Source: Pseudolabrys sp. (GTDB taxonomy: Bacteria > Pseudomonadota > Alphaproteobacteria > Rhizobiales > Xanthobacteraceae). From it: a DNA stretch of 10,110 nucleotides. Under the pieces are notes generated by a model, which ran no database searches, was not told the DNA's origin, and worked only from the letters and a program-made list of their open reading frames with translations. Location: the NCBI GenBank assembly GCA_029945495.1, contig JAQSCR010000519.1, forward strand, positions 1-10,110, written 5' to 3'. The position numbers were made by a program, and so were the translations under genes. Positions 7,783-10,110 of this stretch are shown piece by piece (positions within the stretch are counted from its first letter, which is position 1; each line of letters opens with the position of its first letter).

Positions 7783-9199
7783 CCCGCAATCTGTACCGGC
7801 CCCCCGCGCGGCAATGCAATGATGCTTTTGAGCCCCGGCTGATTATCGGCAAGCGTCAATTCGCCGCCATGCAGCCGCGCCACCGCCGCCGCCTCCAGCC
7901 CAGCCCGGAACCCGGCTCCGAGCGGCTCTGCTCGAGCCGCACGAAGCGCTCCAGTACGCGCCCGCGGTCGGCTTCGGGAATGCCCGGGCCGTTGTCGGCG
8001 ACCGACAGCAGCACGCGATCGCCTTCATTGACCGCCTTGACGACGATCTCCGCCGGCGCGCCGCCGGCCGCGTGGTCGCTTGGTCCGGCATATTTGATGG
8101 CGTTGTCGATGAGATTGGCCAGTGCCTGGCTGACCAGTTCGCGGTTGCCTTTGACCGGCGCGGTGGTATCGGCTTCCACCCGCAGCGCAATGCCCTTCTC
8201 GTCGGCCAGCGGCTCGTAGAGTTCGCCAACGTCGTGGGCGATCTCGGCGGCATCGAAATCGATCATGTCGTCGCGCGCCTGCCCGGACTCCGCCCGCGCG
8301 ATCATCAGCAGCGCGTTGAAGGTGCGGATCAGCCCGTCGGATTCCTCGATCGTGCCCTCGAGCGCGGCGCGATATTCCGCTTCGCTGCCGGCGGTGCGCA
8401 AGGCCTGTTCGGTGCGATTGCGCAATCGCGTCAGCGGCGTCTTGAGATCGTGCGCGATATTGTCGGAAACTTCCTTCAGCCCGAGCATCAGGGCTTCGAT
8501 CCGCTCGAGCATGATATTGAGATTGACCGCGAGCCGGTCGAGCTCGTCGCCGGTGCCGGTCACCGGCAGCCGCTCGCCGAGATCGCCGGCCATGATGCTG
8601 CGGCTGGTTTCCGTCATGGCATCGACGCGGCGCAGCACGCGGCGCGTGACGAACAGGCCGCCGGCCAGACCGAGCACGATGACGATAGCGACCGACCAGC
8701 GTCCGGCGGCGATCACGATGTGATACAGCCGCTCGCGTTCTTCGAGATCGCGGCCAACCAGCATGCGAAAGCCGCCGGGAAGCTGGAACACCCGCACCAG
8801 CGCATGATGATCGGGATGGTCCTTTTCTGCTGCTTCGTCGAGCCGCCGGTAGGTCGTCTCGGTCCAGCCAGGATTATCCAATGTGCCCGGCTGCAGCGCG
8901 GTGACGTTGCCGGCCAGCGCCTCGCCGGAGAATGTCGTGACCAGATAGAGGCTGGAGCCGGGCCGTCGCGCCCGCTCGTCGACGGCAATGACCAGCCGCC
9001 TGATGCCGCCCTGCCGGTATTGCTCCGACAGGCCGGTGATTTCGGCGTTGACCGTATCGGTGATCTGTTCGGTGATCAGGCGGCGGGTGTTGAGCGCGAA
9101 ATAGCCGAGCAGAAATGCCGCGAACAGCGCGAACACAGTCAGATAGACCAGCGTCAGCTTGAACGTGGTGGTGCGGAAGAGTTTACCGAGCGCCGTCAC
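7779..9199 (-). CDS. HAMP-domain sensor histidine kinase, interrupted by a frameshift near the C-terminus
   Basis: This is a membrane sensor kinase that should phosphorylate the response regulator encoded just upstream. Starting at GTG 9199, it has two membrane segments (about residues 14-36 and 166-186), a periplasmic domain of about 130 residues, a HAMP region (about 187-240), H box IAHDLKTPLTRLR with His250, N box NLIDNAIKY (Asn366), G1 DNGPGIP (402-408), F region ERFVRLE and the first part of G2, GSGLG (430-434). From there the frame reads an Arg-rich, unrelated tail and stops at 7858-7856 (447 residues). The expected tail (VARLHGGELTLADNQPGLK and onward) is in another frame, 7898-7779. 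Restoring the frame needs 1 or 4 extra bases near 7895-7900 and gives about 473-474 residues. The gene overlaps the regulator stop by 17 nt, and the restored frame overlaps the glnE start. It could be a pseudogene, a kinase with altered function, or intact with a sequence error. The family is clear; the natural ligand is not. Confidence 0.9.
7893..7903 (-). other. Frameshift site within the G2 ATP-lid motif of the sensor kinase
   Basis: Reading on the minus strand, the codons for G-S-G-L-G end at 7898. The downstream family sequence resumes from 7898 in the -1 frame as L-E-A-A-A-V-A-R-L-H-G-G. From the G-S-G-L-G to the conserved His this gives 10 residues, while common kinases of this type have 11. 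A 4-base loss (or 1 base plus one codon) therefore fits best. The site adjoins a GGC/GCG-rich run (7881-7895), prone both to slippage and to sequencing or assembly error. Confidence 0.85.
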
Positions 9200-9863
9200 G
9201 TATCATGTACCCCGTGCCGCGAATGGTGTGCAAAAGCGGCTGGGAGAAACCTTTATCGATTTTCGAGCGCAAACGCGAGATGTGGACATCGATGACGTTG
9301 GTTTGCGGGTCGAAATGATAATCCCATACGTTTTCCAGAAGCATGGTGCGGGTCACCACCTGCCCCGCATGCTTCATCAAATACTCAAGCAAGCGAAATT
9401 CGCGCGGCTGCAGCGTAATCTCTTCCTCGCCGCGCCGCACCACATGCGACAGCCGATCGAGATGCAGATTGCCGACCCGCAGTTCGGTCTCCTCGTTACG
9501 GCCGCCGCGGCGGCGCGCCAGCACCTCGATCCGCGCCAGCAGTTCGGAGAACGAATAAGGCTTGGGCAGGGAGTCGTCGCCGCCGGCGCGCAGGCCCTTG
9601 ACCCGGTCGTCGACCTGGCCGAGCGCGGACAGAATGAGCGCGGGGGTGTCGATGCCCTTGCCGCGCAACGTGCCGATCACCGCCAGACCGTCGAGTTTGG
9701 GCAACATGCGGTCGACGATCAGCACGTCATATTGGCCGTCGAGCGCCAGCGCGAGGCCGTCCTCGCCGTCATGGGCGGCGTCGGCGACATGGCCGACCTC
9801 GCGGAACGCCTTGACCAGGTAGTCGGCCGCGTCGCGGTCGTCCTCGATGACCAAAAGCCGCAT
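9183..9863 (-). CDS. OmpR/PhoB-family response regulator
   Basis: This is a two-component transcription factor of 226 residues if started at ATG 9863 (MRLLVIEDD). The receiver domain (about 1-118) shows acidic residues Asp8 and Asp9, phospho-acceptor Asp51 (LIVDRMLPKLDG), switch Ser79 (LILSALG) and Lys101 (LPKPYSF). The winged-helix domain (about 128-224) shows LQPREFRLLEYL, VIDVHISRLRSKID and TIRGTGYMIRD. Oddly, the position three before Lys101, an aromatic Tyr or Phe in nearly all OmpR/PhoB proteins, is Ser98 (TCC, bases 9572-9570); one base change from TAC would explain it. An in-frame ATG at 9938 would add 25 residues not typical of the family, so 9863 is preferred. The sensor kinase follows with a 17-nt overlap and is the likely partner. 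The target genes are unknown; autoregulation of this operon, including glnE, is possible. Confidence 0.95.
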   Translation of the reverse strand: MRLLVIEDDRDAADYLVKAFREVGHVADAAHDGEDGLALALDGQYDVLIVDRMLPKLDGLAVIGTLRGKGIDTPALILSALGQVDDRVKGLRAGGDDSLPKPYSFSELLARIEVLARRRGGRNEETELRVGNLHLDRLSHVVRRGEEEITLQPREFRLLEYLMKHAGQVVTRTMLLENVWDYHFDPQTNVIDVHISRLRSKIDKGFSQPLLHTIRGTGYMIRDGAR

Positions 9864-9960
9864 GGTGACCCGATCCGATTGCGCATCGCCGGACCAGCCG
9901 GCTGCGCGTTGCCCATCATTATCCGTATACGTAGGCATCGGTTACACCAATTCCAGGCGA

Positions 9961-9990
9961 TTCGGCGGCGTTCTCGACGGGCGCGCCGAA
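9961..9990. repeat. Inverted repeat upstream of the response regulator
   Basis: TTCGGCG (9961-9967) and CGCCGAA (9984-9990) are perfect 7-bp reverse complements separated by 16 bases. The element lies about 100 bases upstream of the preferred regulator start. It could be a leader hairpin or a dyad operator. In GC-rich DNA a chance origin is also possible. Confidence 0.3.
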
Positions 9991-10033
9991 CGCTCCGGCC
10001 AATCATCTTTAAAGTGCGTCACCCCTCGGGTCG

Positions 10034-10106
10034 CGGCTCAGCAGCCGGCGTGCATCGAACCCATCCACCCCTCGCCGTACGCGAGGGGGTAGCGGGACTG
10101 GCCCGC
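10034..10106. repeat. Cluster of three short hairpins at the right edge
   Basis: Three stem-loops follow each other: CGGCT/AGCCG (10034-10038 with 10043-10047), CCCCTCGC/GCGAGGGG (10068-10075 with 10081-10088, 5-base loop) and GCGGG/CCCGC (10092-10096 with 10102-10106, 5-base loop). The 8-bp stem is the strongest in the window. CACCCCTCG occurs twice, at 10020-10028 and 10066-10074. The cluster may be the terminator region of a minus-strand gene beyond the right edge, or a dispersed intergenic palindromic repeat. No T run follows any stem on either strand. Confidence 0.45.
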
Positions 10107-10110
10107 CACC

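Larger units (their letters stand above)
9864..10110. other. Apparently non-coding upstream region of the regulator-kinase-glnE unit
   Basis: I find no convincing gene here on either strand. It should hold the promoter of the minus-strand unit. A GATAAT hexamer on the minus strand (9923-9918) lies 54 bases before the preferred regulator start and next to the palindrome CGTATACG (9924-9931), but no good -35 hexamer stands at the right distance. CTTTAAAG (10007-10014) is an AT-rich palindrome in GC-rich surroundings. Several inverted repeats are listed separately. A minus-strand frame open from the right edge to TAA at 10011-10009 has a Gly/Pro/Arg-rich translation that I do not recognise. Confidence 0.5.

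Noticed and set aside
7881..7912. Programmed ribosomal frameshifting as the way to make full-length sensor kinase.
   Set aside because: The direction (-1) would fit and there is a GGAGG-like stretch, but no X-XXY-YYZ slippery heptamer is in frame, and the resulting G2 region would be one residue short of the family. A deletion or sequence error is simpler.
8072..9295. A 407-codon plus-strand open frame over the HAMP kinase and regulator.
   Set aside because: It is antisense to two clear genes, has biased His/Arg/Gln-rich composition and no domain.
10009..10110. C-terminal end of a minus-strand gene entering from the right edge, stopping at 10011-10009.
   Set aside because: The frame is open, but its 33 residues are Gly/Pro/Arg-rich, match nothing I recognise and cover strong hairpins. 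It is not supported without the sequence beyond the window.

Overview
The window looks like an ordinary chromosomal stretch from a GC-rich alphaproteobacterium. The best fit is the Hyphomicrobiales (Rhizobiales), near the Bradyrhizobium / Rhodopseudomonas / Xanthobacteraceae branch. The grounds are the PleC/PdhS-type kinase core, a rhizobial-length GlnE of about 997 residues and strong G/C bias at codon third positions. I see no mobile element, CRISPR array, tRNA or rRNA.

Layout. Positions 1-2295 (+) hold most of pepN, an M1 aminopeptidase N. It is cut by the left edge and lacks roughly 110 N-terminal residues. A 180-bp gap follows, with a good candidate intrinsic terminator (2304-2350) and an interrupted palindrome (2378-2413). 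Positions 2476-4770 (+) encode a membrane-bound, two-PAS histidine kinase of the PleC/PdhS cell-cycle family. It converges on glnE (4789-7782, -) with only 18 bp between the stop codons. Reading leftward on the minus strand from the right end, an OmpR-type response regulator (9183-9863), a HAMP sensor kinase (7779-9199) and glnE form a tight unit. The regulator and kinase genes overlap by 17 nt, and the kinase stop overlaps the glnE start as ATGA. Positions 9864-10110 are apparently non-coding and rich in small inverted repeats.

How the genes work together. GlnE adenylylates and de-adenylylates glutamine synthetase, so the minus-strand unit probably couples an envelope-sensing two-component pair to nitrogen assimilation, at least by co-transcription. 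The plus-strand kinase probably acts on the DivK/PleD cell-cycle branch and is independent of that unit apart from sharing a 3' boundary.

Most notable points. (1) The HAMP kinase is frameshifted inside its G2 ATP-lid motif, while the remaining C-terminus continues in another frame exactly to the ATGA junction with glnE. (2) Its partner regulator has Ser in place of the conserved aromatic switch residue of the receiver domain, explainable by one base. Both may be assembly errors or both may be real decay of the same pathway. I found no clearly undescribed system here.
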